Below, piece by piece: positions 13,924-22,182 of a DNA stretch of 24,597 bases; position 1 is the stretch's first letter; each line of letters begins with the position of its first letter. The position numbers and the translations under genes are program-made. Source of the stretch: a virus. The notes under the pieces were generated by a model that was not told the origin of the DNA, made no database searches, and saw only the letters and a program-made list of their open reading frames with translations. The DNA lies in IMG/VR virus record IMGVR_UViG_3300032288_000435, positions 1-24,597 of that record, one strand, 5' to 3'.

Positions 13924-15682
13924 ATTTATCAACGCCACTAACATCACGCCCCCGCGTGTCCCGCTGATCGACCAGCGCACGGGGCTGATTTCGCGTGAGT
14001 GGTATCGGTTTTTCCTCAACCTGTTCAATCTGACGGGCGGCGGTACAAACCAAACCTCATTGGTTGACTTGCAGCTTGGGCCCCCGCCCGTAGTGGGCGA
14101 AGACATCGGCGGCATTGTCATCGACATTGAGGCGCTCAAGCAACAGCCGACGCAAGAGTCGGCGCTGGAACAGATTGCCGAGATTAACAAGCAACTTGAA
14201 GCCTTGGCGTCGTCGCCAGACCCCGGCATTCAAGAGGTGGTGGCGCAGGTCCAGAAGCAGATTCAAACGTTGGAGATGACACCGCGCCCTGAACTGGGCA
14301 GCATGGCCCCGCTTCAGCAAGACAACGTGCCTTGGCTGACGTTCAACACCGCGCCATCACCCGTGCCTACGGCTGTGGGCAGCATGTACTGGGACGGCGG
14401 CTCTACGCTGGGCATTCAAGCCACCGCAAACGTGCTCATCAAAGTCGGTGAGTCTGAGTACGTCTACGTTAAAGCCTCGTCGGCCATCACCAAAGGCCAG
14501 CTTTGCTATCACACGGGTGCTGTGGGTGCTTCGGGCGTTATTACTGCCGCGCCTACACCGCTGGGGCTGACCGACCCTAACCAAATTGTTGGCGTGGCCG
14601 CTGAGACCATTGCGCTCAACGGGTTTGGCCTGATTCAGATCAGCGGCGACTTGCGTGGCTTCAACACAACAGGCAGCAGCGTCGGTGAGACATGGGCTGA
14701 CGGTGACCCGTTGTACTACAACCCAAATTTTGTTGGGTCGATGACTAAGGTCAAGCCGACTGCGCCCAGCATCAAATCGTACATCGGCGAGGTCATCAAC
14801 GCCGCCTCGGCTGGCTCCGGTTCCATGCACATCCGCATCGTGCCAGGCTCTGTGCTGGGCGGCACGGACAGCAACGTGCAGTTTGGCACGCTGGCCAATA
14901 GCGACCTGATTCAATACGACAGCACGCTTCAGTATTGGAAAAACGTCGCGCCGTCGTCGATAGTCATTGGCACGGCCACCAACATAGCCGGAGGCGCTGC
15001 TGGGTCAGTACCGTATCAGTCCGCCCCCAGCACCACGACGTTTTTGCCCATTGGCACCGCATTGCAAGTGCTCAAGGTCAACTCAGGCGCCACCGCGCCG
15101 GAATGGGTCAGCGGCGCAGCCCTGACGAAAACTGACGACACCAACGTCACGCTAACGCTGGGCGGCACGCCGACCACGTCGCTGCTGGCTGCCACGTCCC
15201 TGACGCTTGGCTGGACGGGCCAACTGGCCGTCAGCCGGGGCGGCACAGGCGTGTCAACAGCTACGGCCAATTACGTTTTTGCCGGTCCAACCACGGGCAG
15301 CGCCGCCGCGCCCACCTTCCGCGCCTTGGTCGCTGCTGACATTCCGACGTTGCCGTACCAGCCCACGGCAGCGCCCGTCACCTACACGGCCAACTTTTCC
15401 GTGGCCACCACGGACGTCTGGATCATCAACAACAAGTCGGGGTCGTCTTGCACGGCCACGCTCCCAACGGCGTCCAGCTACTCTGGGCGCGTATTGCGTT
15501 TTCAGAATTACCAGGCGCAAACGCTGGTGTCAGCGTCGAGTAATGTGGTGCCCGTGGCCGGGGGCGCCGCGAGCACGTCTATCCTGTTGGCCAGCGCCGG
15601 CGATCAGTGCACCTTGGTTTCTGACGGCACAAACTGGATAATGACGCAATACATCCCGAACAACGCCCTACTTTTGGAGTAA
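13916..15682 (+). CDS. Tail needle/fibre candidate with coiled coil and fibre-like tip
   Basis: This 588-aa protein occupies the position of P22 gene 26 (tail needle), directly after the gp10-like gene with an 8-bp overlap. Residues 1-40 (PPRVPLIDQRTGLISREWYR, FFLNLF) form a short conserved-looking head. Residues about 68-120 are heptad-like coiled coil. Residues about 180-310 make a beta domain (YVYVKASSAITKGQLCYHTG, IVGVAAETIALNGFGLIQIS). Toward the C-terminus a fibre-type SRGGTGVSTATANYVFAG segment (near 440) and a closing SDGTNW tip domain appear. It could plug the tail or be another fibre. P22's needle is about 233 aa, so this one is much longer. Needle identity is inference from order and architecture. 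Confidence 0.65.
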   Translation: MPEFINATNITPPRVPLIDQRTGLISREWYRFFLNLFNLTGGGTNQTSLVDLQLGPPPVVGEDIGGIVIDIEALKQQPTQESALEQIAEINKQLEALASSPDPGIQEVVAQVQKQIQTLEMTPRPELGSMAPLQQDNVPWLTFNTAPSPVPTAVGSMYWDGGSTLGIQATANVLIKVGESEYVYVKASSAITKGQLCYHTGAVGASGVITAAPTPLGLTDPNQIVGVAAETIALNGFGLIQISGDLRGFNTTGSSVGETWADGDPLYYNPNFVGSMTKVKPTAPSIKSYIGEVINAASAGSGSMHIRIVPGSVLGGTDSNVQFGTLANSDLIQYDSTLQYWKNVAPSSIVIGTATNIAGGAAGSVPYQSAPSTTTFLPIGTALQVLKVNSGATAPEWVSGAALTKTDDTNVTLTLGGTPTTSLLAATSLTLGWTGQLAVSRGGTGVSTATANYVFAGPTTGSAAAPTFRALVAADIPTLPYQPTAAPVTYTANFSVATTDVWIINNKSGSSCTATLPTASSYSGRVLRFQNYQAQTLVSASSNVVPVAGGAASTSILLASAGDQCTLVSDGTNWIMTQYIPNNALLLE

Positions 15683-15686
15683 TAAC

Positions 15687-16025
15687 ATGACTGTCTACGT
15701 AAAAGTGCTGATCCCGGCCAAGATTGCCGAAGCCACCCAGACGACCCAATACACGGCGTCGGGCGTGACCACAATCATCGACAAGTTCACCGCGACCAAC
15801 TACAGCGCGGCTGCAGCGACCATCAGCGTGAACTTGGTGACGGCTGCCGACACGGCGGGCAATCAAAACTTGATTACCAAGACCAAGACGCTCCAGCCGG
15901 CTGAGGTCTATACTTTTCCTGAGATTGTCGGCCAGGTCTTGGCACCGAGCGGCTTCATCTCTACAATCGCAGGGACAGCATCATCCATTAACATCCGCGC
16001 CAGCGGTCGCGAGGTGACACAATGA
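15687..16025 (+). CDS. Small beta-rich structural protein candidate
   Basis: This 112-aa protein starts MTVYVKVLIPAKIAEATQTT after a short 4-bp gap and ends in ATGA overlap with the next gene. Alternating Thr/Val/Ala segments (YTASGVTTIIDKFTATNYSA, AAATISVNLVTAADTAG, INIRASGREVTQ) suggest an immunoglobulin-like or jelly-roll beta fold. The pattern IIDKFTATN..S..A.TISVNLV resembles small tail or head proteins seen beside fibres. There is no confident family assignment. It could accompany the needle/fibre candidate. Confidence 0.65.
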   Translation: MTVYVKVLIPAKIAEATQTTQYTASGVTTIIDKFTATNYSAAAATISVNLVTAADTAGNQNLITKTKTLQPAEVYTFPEIVGQVLAPSGFISTIAGTASSINIRASGREVTQ

Positions 16026-17137
16026 GCCTTTGGACAGACATTCGCGACTCTTTACAGACCGCAGCAGTTGTAGCCGGCAACTATTTTTTTCCGGGCTCTA
16101 GCGTCATCACATCTAAGTTGGTCAGCGAAGGTTCGCAAGAGCAACTTAACTCGTCGCTAGGTAAATTTGCGCAGCTTGCTTCTGGCGGCTCCGCCTTTTT
16201 GGAAGGCGGCCCAGGACTTAGCAACTACGGCGCAGCGTATGACAAAGCCGTCAGCGCGCTAAATCTTACGCCTTCGTCTGGTTTGACAGGCCAGCAAGCG
16301 CTTGATGCGTTCAACTCCGGCAAAATTAGCGCCGATGAATTTGCAGCACTGGCCGCCGGCGATTCCGCAGGCGGTGGCGGGTTACTGGCCGCAATCACAA
16401 ACGCCGGCGGTGGCGCTGCTACTGGGGCTTTGTCTAAATATTTGATACCTGCTGCAATGTTGACTAGCGCAGTAACTGGTGCAGGGGCGGCGAAAAGCGC
16501 CGCTCAAACGCAAGCTGATGCTGCGCGTGAAGCTAACGCGTTGGGGTACCAAATTTATCAAGAGCAAAAAGGTTTGCAAGAGCCTTTCCGCAAAGCAGGT
16601 ATTGATGCGCAAAACAAATTGCTAACGTATCTTGGATTGCCAGGCGGTACAGAGGGCGCCGACTTTGGCAAATACGCGCGCGACTTCGGTATGTCTGACT
16701 TTACTGCCGACCCTGGTTACGCATTCCGTATGAGCGAAGGCCTTAAAGGTCTTGAGCGTAGCGCAGCCGCACGTGGTGGTTTGTTGTCGGGCACTGGCCT
16801 GAAAAACATTCAGCGCTTTGGGCAAGACCTAGCGTCGCAAGAATACGGCAGTGCTTACAACCGCTATCAAACTAATCGACTCAATCAACTGGCGCCGTTG
16901 GGCAGTCTAATGGCATCTGGCCAAAGCGCAGCAGCCAACGTAGGTTCTGCGGCAGGTCAGTACGGTGCTACCGCCGGCGCAAACATTACTGGCGCAGGCG
17001 CAGCTCAAGCTGCGGGTCAAGTTGGCCAAGCGAACGCGCTGACCAATGCGTTAGGGTCTTATCTGAACTATTCATCAAACCAAGATTTGGTCAACGCACT
17101 GACCCGCCGCTCGGCCTACGGCAACCCGACCTCGTAA
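16022..17137 (+). CDS. DNA ejection/transfer protein candidate (P22 gp7/gp20-like position)
   Basis: This 371-aa protein starts at the ATGA overlap at 16022. Residues about 137-160 (LSKYLIPAAMLTSAVTGAGA) are a hydrophobic, glycine/alanine-rich helix that could enter a membrane. Residues about 160-205 form an alanine/glutamine-rich helix. Residues 229-282 (DPGYAFRMSEGLKGLERSAA, LSGTGLKNIQRFGQDLASQE) are a pattern widely annotated as phage DNA transfer or internal virion protein. The remaining C-terminus is Ala/Gly/Gln-rich. P22 ejects gp7, gp20 and gp16 to help its DNA cross the envelope, and this gene begins the equivalent block. Codons are AT-richer than those of the gene at 18532. Confidence 0.75.
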   Translation: MSLWTDIRDSLQTAAVVAGNYFFPGSSVITSKLVSEGSQEQLNSSLGKFAQLASGGSAFLEGGPGLSNYGAAYDKAVSALNLTPSSGLTGQQALDAFNSGKISADEFAALAAGDSAGGGGLLAAITNAGGGAATGALSKYLIPAAMLTSAVTGAGAAKSAAQTQADAAREANALGYQIYQEQKGLQEPFRKAGIDAQNKLLTYLGLPGGTEGADFGKYARDFGMSDFTADPGYAFRMSEGLKGLERSAAARGGLLSGTGLKNIQRFGQDLASQEYGSAYNRYQTNRLNQLAPLGSLMASGQSAAANVGSAAGQYGATAGANITGAGAAQAAGQVGQANALTNALGSYLNYSSNQDLVNALTRRSAYGNPTS

Positions 17138-17146
17138 GGAGCGAAT

Positions 17147-18532
17147 ATGCCTATTGATCCAAATATTGCCCTTCAGGTTCGCCCGCTTGAAGTCCCCAAC
17201 CAGCTTGGGCAGTTGGCGCAAGTGTCGCAAATTCAAGCGGCGCAACGCCAAGGCGAAGTTGCACAGATGCAGCTTGAGCAGTTGAAGCAAGACCGCGACG
17301 AAATGGTTAAGTTGCAACAGGAATTGGTTGCTAAAGGTGGCAGTCCTGACTTACGCACTTTAGCTGCATCGTTGTTGAAGTCGCCTAAACACGTTGCGCA
17401 GGGTATTGAACTGCTGCAAAAGTTGGACGAGCAGGACAAATACGAAGGTGTGCTGAAAAAACTGTACGGCGGTGGCGCTGCTGCCGCGCCGATGGCGCCT
17501 GCTGCACCTGGCGCACTAGGTTCTGGTACGTTCGGCGCTATGCCCGCGCCCGCTGCTGCGAATGCGTTGGCGCCCGCCCCCGCAACGCCTGCGGCGCCAA
17601 CAAACGCGTTGATAAACCAACCTAATTCAGCCGTTGATTTGGAAGCCAAGATTGCGGCGTTGGCGCCGTTTGCGTCGCGTCCTGGTGTTAAAGAACAAAT
17701 TGCCGGATTTCAAGCGCAGCTTACTGAGTTGCGCAAGCCGGTTGTCGCGCCCGCCGGTTCGACTATCTATGGCGCAGGCGGGAATGTTGTTGCTAACGTG
17801 CCCGCGCAGCCGACCGAATTGCAACGTAATTACCAATACGCCAAGAGCCAAGGGTTTCCCGGCAGCATTTTTGATTACGAACGCGAAATCAAATTGGCCA
17901 CTCGCACGCCTGCACCGCCGTCTGCGCCGGTCGCTGTGGTTGATGAGACTGGCAAAACACGCTACGTCAGCCGCGAGGAAGCTATCGGCAAAGGCATGAC
18001 GCCCGCCTCTGCGTTTGAAGGCATCACGCCCAAAGAAATCCAAAAGCGCGAAGCCGCGCTGCCGGCAGCAACGTCGGCTGTCAAAGGATTCGAGTCCAAG
18101 TCTGATTCGTTTATCAAAGACCTTATCGCTTTGCGTGACCATCCGGGCCTGTCTGAAATCACGGGTTTTGCCGCAGGTCGTTTGCCCGGCATTACAGACG
18201 CAGGTCGTGCTGCGCAAGCGCTGTACGACAAAGTGGTCGCCAAGGGTGGCTTCCAGGCCCTGCAAGACCTGCGTGACGCATCCAAGACTGGCGGTGCGCT
18301 GGGTAACGTGTCTAACCAAGAAGGTAAACAGCTTACCGCGTCGTTTGCTGCCATCGATCGCCGCCAAAATGCTGATGATGTAAAGGCTGCGCTTGACGCC
18401 GCAATCGCTGACGTTCAAGGCGCGCGCACTCGCATGCGTGAGGCGTATGACGACACGTATAAATATAAGACTGAGCGCCGCGGCGGCGCTGGTCCAGCCG
18501 CATCTGCACCTGATCCGTTGGGGATTCGATAA
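17147..18532 (+). CDS. Internal virion/ejection protein candidate
   Basis: The 461-aa product has a helical, Gln/Leu-rich N-terminus (QLAQVSQIQAAQRQGEVAQM, residues about 21-40, then coiled coil to about 65). A low-complexity Ala/Pro linker spans about 105-160, and a mostly helical C-terminal half follows with SFIKDLIALRDHPGLSEITG near 320 and QALQDLRDASKTGGALGNVS near 365. That last block occurs in proteins annotated as phage DNA transfer or structural proteins. The ATG has an AAGGAG ribosome site 6 bp upstream. Order between two other ejection-like genes supports an internal virion role. The stop overlaps the next start (TAATG). Confidence 0.68.
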   Translation: MPIDPNIALQVRPLEVPNQLGQLAQVSQIQAAQRQGEVAQMQLEQLKQDRDEMVKLQQELVAKGGSPDLRTLAASLLKSPKHVAQGIELLQKLDEQDKYEGVLKKLYGGGAAAAPMAPAAPGALGSGTFGAMPAPAAANALAPAPATPAAPTNALINQPNSAVDLEAKIAALAPFASRPGVKEQIAGFQAQLTELRKPVVAPAGSTIYGAGGNVVANVPAQPTELQRNYQYAKSQGFPGSIFDYEREIKLATRTPAPPSAPVAVVDETGKTRYVSREEAIGKGMTPASAFEGITPKEIQKREAALPAATSAVKGFESKSDSFIKDLIALRDHPGLSEITGFAAGRLPGITDAGRAAQALYDKVVAKGGFQALQDLRDASKTGGALGNVSNQEGKQLTASFAAIDRRQNADDVKAALDAAIADVQGARTRMREAYDDTYKYKTERRGGAGPAASAPDPLGIR

Positions 18533-20982
18533 TGGCAACACTCGCTGAAGTCCGCGCGCAATACCCCCAGTATTCCGATATGTCGGATACGGCGTTGGCT
18601 GACGCGCTGTACAAAAAGTTCTACTCAGATTTGCCCCGTGCAGATTTTGACGTCAAGATCGGATTAAAAACTGGCCCGGTCAAGACCGGCGCCGACCTGA
18701 TCCCTGGCCAATCTGTACAGGCGCCGCCCGCGCAGATCATTGGTCCGCGTAAAGGCCAAGGCGGTATGCTAGGCGAGACGCTGGGCGGCCTGATTGAAAC
18801 ACCCATTGCAGTGGGCGCTAGTTTGTTGAGCGGCCCCGTCACATATTTGTCCGGCGCTCTTGGGCCTGAAGCACAACGCAAAGTCGCTGGCGCTATTCAG
18901 TACGAGCCACGCACGCAGATGGCCCAGCAGACACTGGAAGCCATCGGCCAAGCAGCCGAAGCGGCCAAGCTGCCGCCGTACATGCCGGCCAGCAATCTGG
19001 CCCGTACCGTGCCTTCTGCTGCTCGAACAGTCGGCAGAGCGCTGGGTGAAGAAGGCGCTTTGGTGCGCGAGTCTGTCGCCGCGCCGCTGGCCGCCCGCGC
19101 CGAGCGAGTGCAACAGCAACGCATCCGTGAAAGCCAGATCAACGCACCGCGCATCGACGCGGCCAAGGACGCACTGGAGCTGGGCATCGCCCTTGATCCG
19201 GCGGTGTCTAACCCGACTAAGGGCAACATTCTCAAGTCGCGCGTCGTGGGCACTGGCAACCTGGACGCCAAGCTGGCCGAGCAAAACCTGCCCAAGTACA
19301 CCTCCGCCGCCAAGCGCGACATGGGGCTGCCTGACACGGTGAAGCTCGACGCCAACGGCTTTGAGCAGGCCCGCAGCGCACCGGAGATCAGCAAGCCATA
19401 CGAAACCGTGCGCGGTATGAAGTCGCTGGCGCCTGATGACGCCACGTACACGCAGCTGGACGCGTTGCGCGTGACGCCGCTGGTGGGCGATACTGGCCAA
19501 GCCGCTGCGGCCAATGCGCTGCTCGACGCGGTAAAGCAACAGCTGAGCGCAGGCGTTGATGGCCGCACGCTGGTTGACAGCATTCGCCAGCGCCGCCGTG
19601 AAGCCCAGGCTATCTACAACCAGCAGTCCAAGGGCGTCAACCCGCCGTCACCGGAAGCGCTGGCCAAAGCCGACATGAACATGGGTGTGGCAAACGTTCT
19701 CGAAGGCATGATCGAGAACAACATCACGAACAACCCGACGCTGCTGGGTGATTTTCGCAACGCCCGCGCGGCCATGGCCAAGACGTACGACTACGAGCGC
19801 GCCACAAACTTCGCTACCGGCAACATCGATCCGCAGATCATCGCCAAGATGGCCGAAGAAGGCAAGCCGATGTCTGGCCTGCTGGCCAAGATCGGTAACG
19901 TCGCGGCCAACTTCCCCGAGGTGTCTCGCGTTAACGTAACCGGCAAGACGCAGTGGGGCGAGAAGATCACGCGCTCGAGCCCTGGCGGCACGGTGGGCGC
20001 CCTTGCTGGCGCGCCGTTTGGTCTGCTGGGTTCTATCGCTGGCGGCGTTGTCGGCGCTGTGGGCGGCAACATCCTCACCGCTGCCGAAGCACGCCGCATG
20101 GCCACGCCTGGCTATCAGGCCAAGTACGCAGTGCCCAAGGACTACCGTCCGCCGGTCAACAACCTGCGCCCGGCAGAAATCAACTACGGCCCGAACCAGC
20201 TGGTGCCGTATGACTTTGCGCAGTCTGTGCTGACGCCTGAGCAGGCGCCCTACCAGCCGAACTTTGTTTTCGGTCGCGGTACGCCTGACGTTCGCACGGG
20301 CATGCCTGAGACGGCGCCGTTGCTTGGTGCGCCATCGCCTGAAGGCACCATCAACGCCCTGCGCGCTGAGGACGTACGCCGCGCGGGCGTGTCCCGCGCC
20401 TTAGGTCAGGAGGCTGAGGCCCGCGCTGCGGCTGCCGAGGCCGCTGCACGCCGCCCGGCCACACGCGAGGTCATCCTTGACTTTGACCCAGTTACGGGCC
20501 GCTACCGCGAAGCCAGCCAGGGCATCAAAGGCGCCACGCCCGAGACGTTCCAGCGTCTGTCGGCGCTAGACGACGCGGCAAAGAAGGTCACCGAGGGTAG
20601 GCTGTTCGATTTAACGGCAACCGAGAAGGTTGCCTGGGACAAGGCCACGGTGGACATCAAACAGTTGGGCGAAGGTTTTGCCAAGCTCGACGACAAAGCC
20701 ATTGCTCAAAAAATGATGGACCGCAAGTGGGTCGAGGGCGCCATTACCAAGGCACGTCAGCAAGAGCAGGCGTTTGCCGACATCGCCGCCCGCGCGCAAA
20801 ACGAGCGCATGCGCCAGGAGGCCCTGGCCAAGCGCGAACAGATGATGGACCTGCTCGACACCCTCGAAGCCCAATACGCCAAGCCGCGCCCGACCTCTGG
20901 CGGCGGCCAAGGCCCCAAGACCCGTGCTGCCATCCGCAACCAGCTGGTCGGCGGCGAAAAGAAAAACAACCTTGCCCCGTGA
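18532..20982 (+). CDS. Large ejection/internal virion protein candidate
   Basis: The 816-aa product begins MATLAEVRAQYPQYSDMSDT and ALADALYKKFYSDL, an N-terminal motif found in many large phage internal proteins. The body is long, helical and rich in Ala, Arg and Gln, and includes YETVRGMKSLAPDDATYTQL near 300. Residues about 485-513 (VGALAGAPFGLLGSIAGGVV, then GAVGG) are a hydrophobic glycine-zipper-like stretch that could insert into membrane. The end is a basic coiled region (about 735-800). In P22 the third ejection protein is gp16 (609 aa); this one is longer. It was assigned by position, size and the membrane-active-looking segment; no lysozyme or protease motif was found. Confidence 0.68.
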   Translation: MATLAEVRAQYPQYSDMSDTALADALYKKFYSDLPRADFDVKIGLKTGPVKTGADLIPGQSVQAPPAQIIGPRKGQGGMLGETLGGLIETPIAVGASLLSGPVTYLSGALGPEAQRKVAGAIQYEPRTQMAQQTLEAIGQAAEAAKLPPYMPASNLARTVPSAARTVGRALGEEGALVRESVAAPLAARAERVQQQRIRESQINAPRIDAAKDALELGIALDPAVSNPTKGNILKSRVVGTGNLDAKLAEQNLPKYTSAAKRDMGLPDTVKLDANGFEQARSAPEISKPYETVRGMKSLAPDDATYTQLDALRVTPLVGDTGQAAAANALLDAVKQQLSAGVDGRTLVDSIRQRRREAQAIYNQQSKGVNPPSPEALAKADMNMGVANVLEGMIENNITNNPTLLGDFRNARAAMAKTYDYERATNFATGNIDPQIIAKMAEEGKPMSGLLAKIGNVAANFPEVSRVNVTGKTQWGEKITRSSPGGTVGALAGAPFGLLGSIAGGVVGAVGGNILTAAEARRMATPGYQAKYAVPKDYRPPVNNLRPAEINYGPNQLVPYDFAQSVLTPEQAPYQPNFVFGRGTPDVRTGMPETAPLLGAPSPEGTINALRAEDVRRAGVSRALGQEAEARAAAAEAAARRPATREVILDFDPVTGRYREASQGIKGATPETFQRLSALDDAAKKVTEGRLFDLTATEKVAWDKATVDIKQLGEGFAKLDDKAIAQKMMDRKWVEGAITKARQQEQAFADIAARAQNERMRQEALAKREQMMDLLDTLEAQYAKPRPTSGGGQGPKTRAAIRNQLVGGEKKNNLAP

Positions 20983-20985
20983 ACC

Positions 20986-21207
20986 ATGGACTACCAAGTA
21001 CTTTTCAACATCGCCGTGGCGGTGGCTGGCTTCTTCGGTGGTTGGACATTGAACCGCATCTACATGGCTATTGATCGCTTGGACAACGACGTGCGTGCGT
21101 TGCCAACCCACTATGTCGCCCGCGATGACTATCGCAACGACATGAAAGACGTCCGAGAAATGCTCGGGCGTATCTTCGACAAACTAGACGGAAAGGCCGA
21201 CCGATGA
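20986..21207 (+). CDS. Small membrane protein with cytoplasmic helix, lysis-associated
   Basis: The 73-aa product has one hydrophobic segment at residues about 5-23 (VLFNIAVAVAGFFGGWTLNR) followed by a charged helical tail (DVREMLGRIFDKLDGKADR). This one-pass layout with a coiled tail is common in small phage proteins that lie beside holins and endolysins. It overlaps the holin candidate by ATGA (21204-21207). It may be a holin-like or antiholin-type protein, or a spanin-like helper; its exact role is not clear. Its start lies 3 bp after the ejection protein stop and lacks a strong ribosome site, so it may be translationally coupled. Confidence 0.7.
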   Translation: MDYQVLFNIAVAVAGFFGGWTLNRIYMAIDRLDNDVRALPTHYVARDDYRNDMKDVREMLGRIFDKLDGKADR

Positions 21208-21371
21208 AACCCTACATCCTTGCCCGACTGAAAGAAGCCTCCACCTGGCGCGGCATCATCCTGCTGCTGACCGCCGTGGGTGTGCCCGTGGCCCCGGCCA
21301 TGGCCGACGCCATCATCTCTGTGGGCCTGGCAGTCGCCGGCCTCATCGGCGTCGCTGCGCCTGACGCATGA
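21204..21371 (+). CDS. Holin candidate (55 aa)
   Basis: The ATG at 21204 overlaps the preceding stop and the TGA (21369-21371) overlaps the endolysin ATG, giving a tight three-gene lysis cassette. The sequence starts MKPYILARLKEASTWRGIIL, then LLTAVGVPVAPAMADAIISV and GLAVAGLIGVAAPDA. Two hydrophobic segments (about 17-30 and 35-51) follow a basic N-terminus, fitting a small class II-type holin. Similar proteins with the EPSTWRG...GV.V.P...D pattern occur next to phage lysozymes. Holins form membrane lesions that release the endolysin. It is too short for common length cut-offs. Confidence 0.75.
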   Translation: MKPYILARLKEASTWRGIILLLTAVGVPVAPAMADAIISVGLAVAGLIGVAAPDA

Positions 21372-21844
21372 ACTTCGACACAGCTTTTGAAAAGCTGGTC
21401 GGGTTCGAGGGCGATTACAGCAACGACAAAGATGATCCCGGCGGTGCGACCCGTTATGGCATTACTGAGCAAGTTGCCCGAGAGAACGGATACAGCGGGT
21501 CCATGCGCGAGCTGCCCCTTGACTTTGCCAAGGCTGTTTACAAGCGCAAGTACTGGGACGCCATCCAAGCGGATTCGCTGCCTTCAGCAGTGCGATACGC
21601 GGTCTTTGACAGCGCGGTCAACTCAGGCGTTGGTCAAGCCACCCGCTGGCTCCAGCGGGCGCTAGGCGTCAAGGACGATGGAGTGATCGGGCCTCGAACC
21701 CTGGCGGCAGCCGCTCAAGCAACGCCCGACGGGCTTCTGCGCCGGTTCCTTGGGCAGCGGCTGGTGTTCCTGACGACGCTGCCAAACTGGCCGACGTTTG
21801 CGAAGGGCTGGGCGCGTCGAGTGGGCGACCTTCTGATGTCCTGA
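21368..21844 (+). CDS. Endolysin, glycoside hydrolase family 108 muramidase
   Basis: The 158-aa enzyme carries the GH108 signature at residues 10-33: LVGFEGDYSND then DPGGATRYGIT. E14 in the FEGDYSND motif is the expected catalytic glutamate. The middle has YWDAIQADSLP and the C-terminal half (about 77-116: FDSAVNSGVGQATRWLQRAL, GVIGPRT) is the companion peptidoglycan-binding domain type usually paired with GH108. It cleaves the glycan strands of the cell wall at the end of infection. There is no signal peptide, so export would rely on the upstream holin. Length is normal. The last 176 bp are overlapped on the opposite strand by another gene. Confidence 0.92.
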   Translation: MNFDTAFEKLVGFEGDYSNDKDDPGGATRYGITEQVARENGYSGSMRELPLDFAKAVYKRKYWDAIQADSLPSAVRYAVFDSAVNSGVGQATRWLQRALGVKDDGVIGPRTLAAAAQATPDGLLRRFLGQRLVFLTTLPNWPTFAKGWARRVGDLLMS

Positions 21845-22001
21845 GCACGGCGCGGTACGCCGCCAACGCGTCCTTCAGCTCGCACTGCAACTGCTGGATG
21901 CGGTCGTCTTGCTCCTGCATCTTAACGTAGGCGTCGTGGGCGAACTTTGCCAGGTTGTCAGGGCTCCAAGTCTCAAACTGTGGCATGGTCATCTTAATCA
22001 T
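21669..22001 (-). CDS. Coiled-coil protein with C-terminal part antisense to the endolysin
   Basis: On the minus strand, an ATG at 22001 (overlapping the preceding gene's stop by 8 bp) begins MIKMTMPQFETWSPDNLAKF. The ATG at 21986 is an alternative start. Residues 10-51 (AHDAYVKMQEQDDRIQQLQC, ELKDALAAYRAVL) are a charged coiled coil, similar to small helical proteins seen in many phage early operons. From residue about 53 the reading frame runs antisense through the endolysin coding region, with low-complexity Ser/Ala/Pro content (SPSQTSASLAASSGTPAAAQ). The N-terminal part looks genuine; whether the tail is conserved or just open by chance is unknown. No function is recognised. It ends the leftward operon. 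Confidence 0.6.
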   Translation of the reverse strand: MIKMTMPQFETWSPDNLAKFAHDAYVKMQEQDDRIQQLQCELKDALAAYRAVLRTSEGRPLDAPSPSQTSASLAASSGTPAAAQGTGAEARRALLERLPPGFEARSLHRP

Positions 22002-22182
22002 TTCGTTCTTGCTTGCTGGGTGCGTCGCACTCGGCGCGGGCTCGCTTGGTGCGCTTGACGACGACGCGTTCCTCGGTGGTGAAACAGTGCTCGTTGGCGC
22101 AACAGCGCCGGCGATAGACGTAAGTGCCTCGGCTGCGCGTCTCTTTCACGTCAGTCCATGCACCGCAATCAGGGCATTTCAT
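21994..22182 (-). CDS. Stand-alone zinc ribbon protein, NrdR-like
   Basis: The start at 22182 (ATGA overlap with the upstream gene's stop) gives 62 aa: MKCPDCGAWTDVKETRSRGT, then YVYRRRCCANEHCFTTEERV. This matches the zinc-ribbon head of the transcriptional regulator NrdR (CPxCG...V..SR....RRR..C...FTTxER). It lacks the ATP-cone domain that completes NrdR (about 150 aa). Likely metal ligands are C3 and C6 plus Cys/His from the CCANEHC segment. NrdR represses ribonucleotide reductase genes; a lone ribbon could bind nucleic acid, but DNA-binding specificity is not known here. The C-terminus is basic (VVVKRTKRARAE). An upstream extension to 22293 is open but unlike any known start. Confidence 0.72.
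   Translation of the reverse strand: MKCPDCGAWTDVKETRSRGTYVYRRRCCANEHCFTTEERVVVKRTKRARAECDAPSKQERND

Noticed and set aside
21848-21862. CGGCG/CGCCG hairpin as terminator between the convergent operons
   Set aside because: It has only a 5-bp stem and no T-tract on either strand, and lies within the leftward coding frame.
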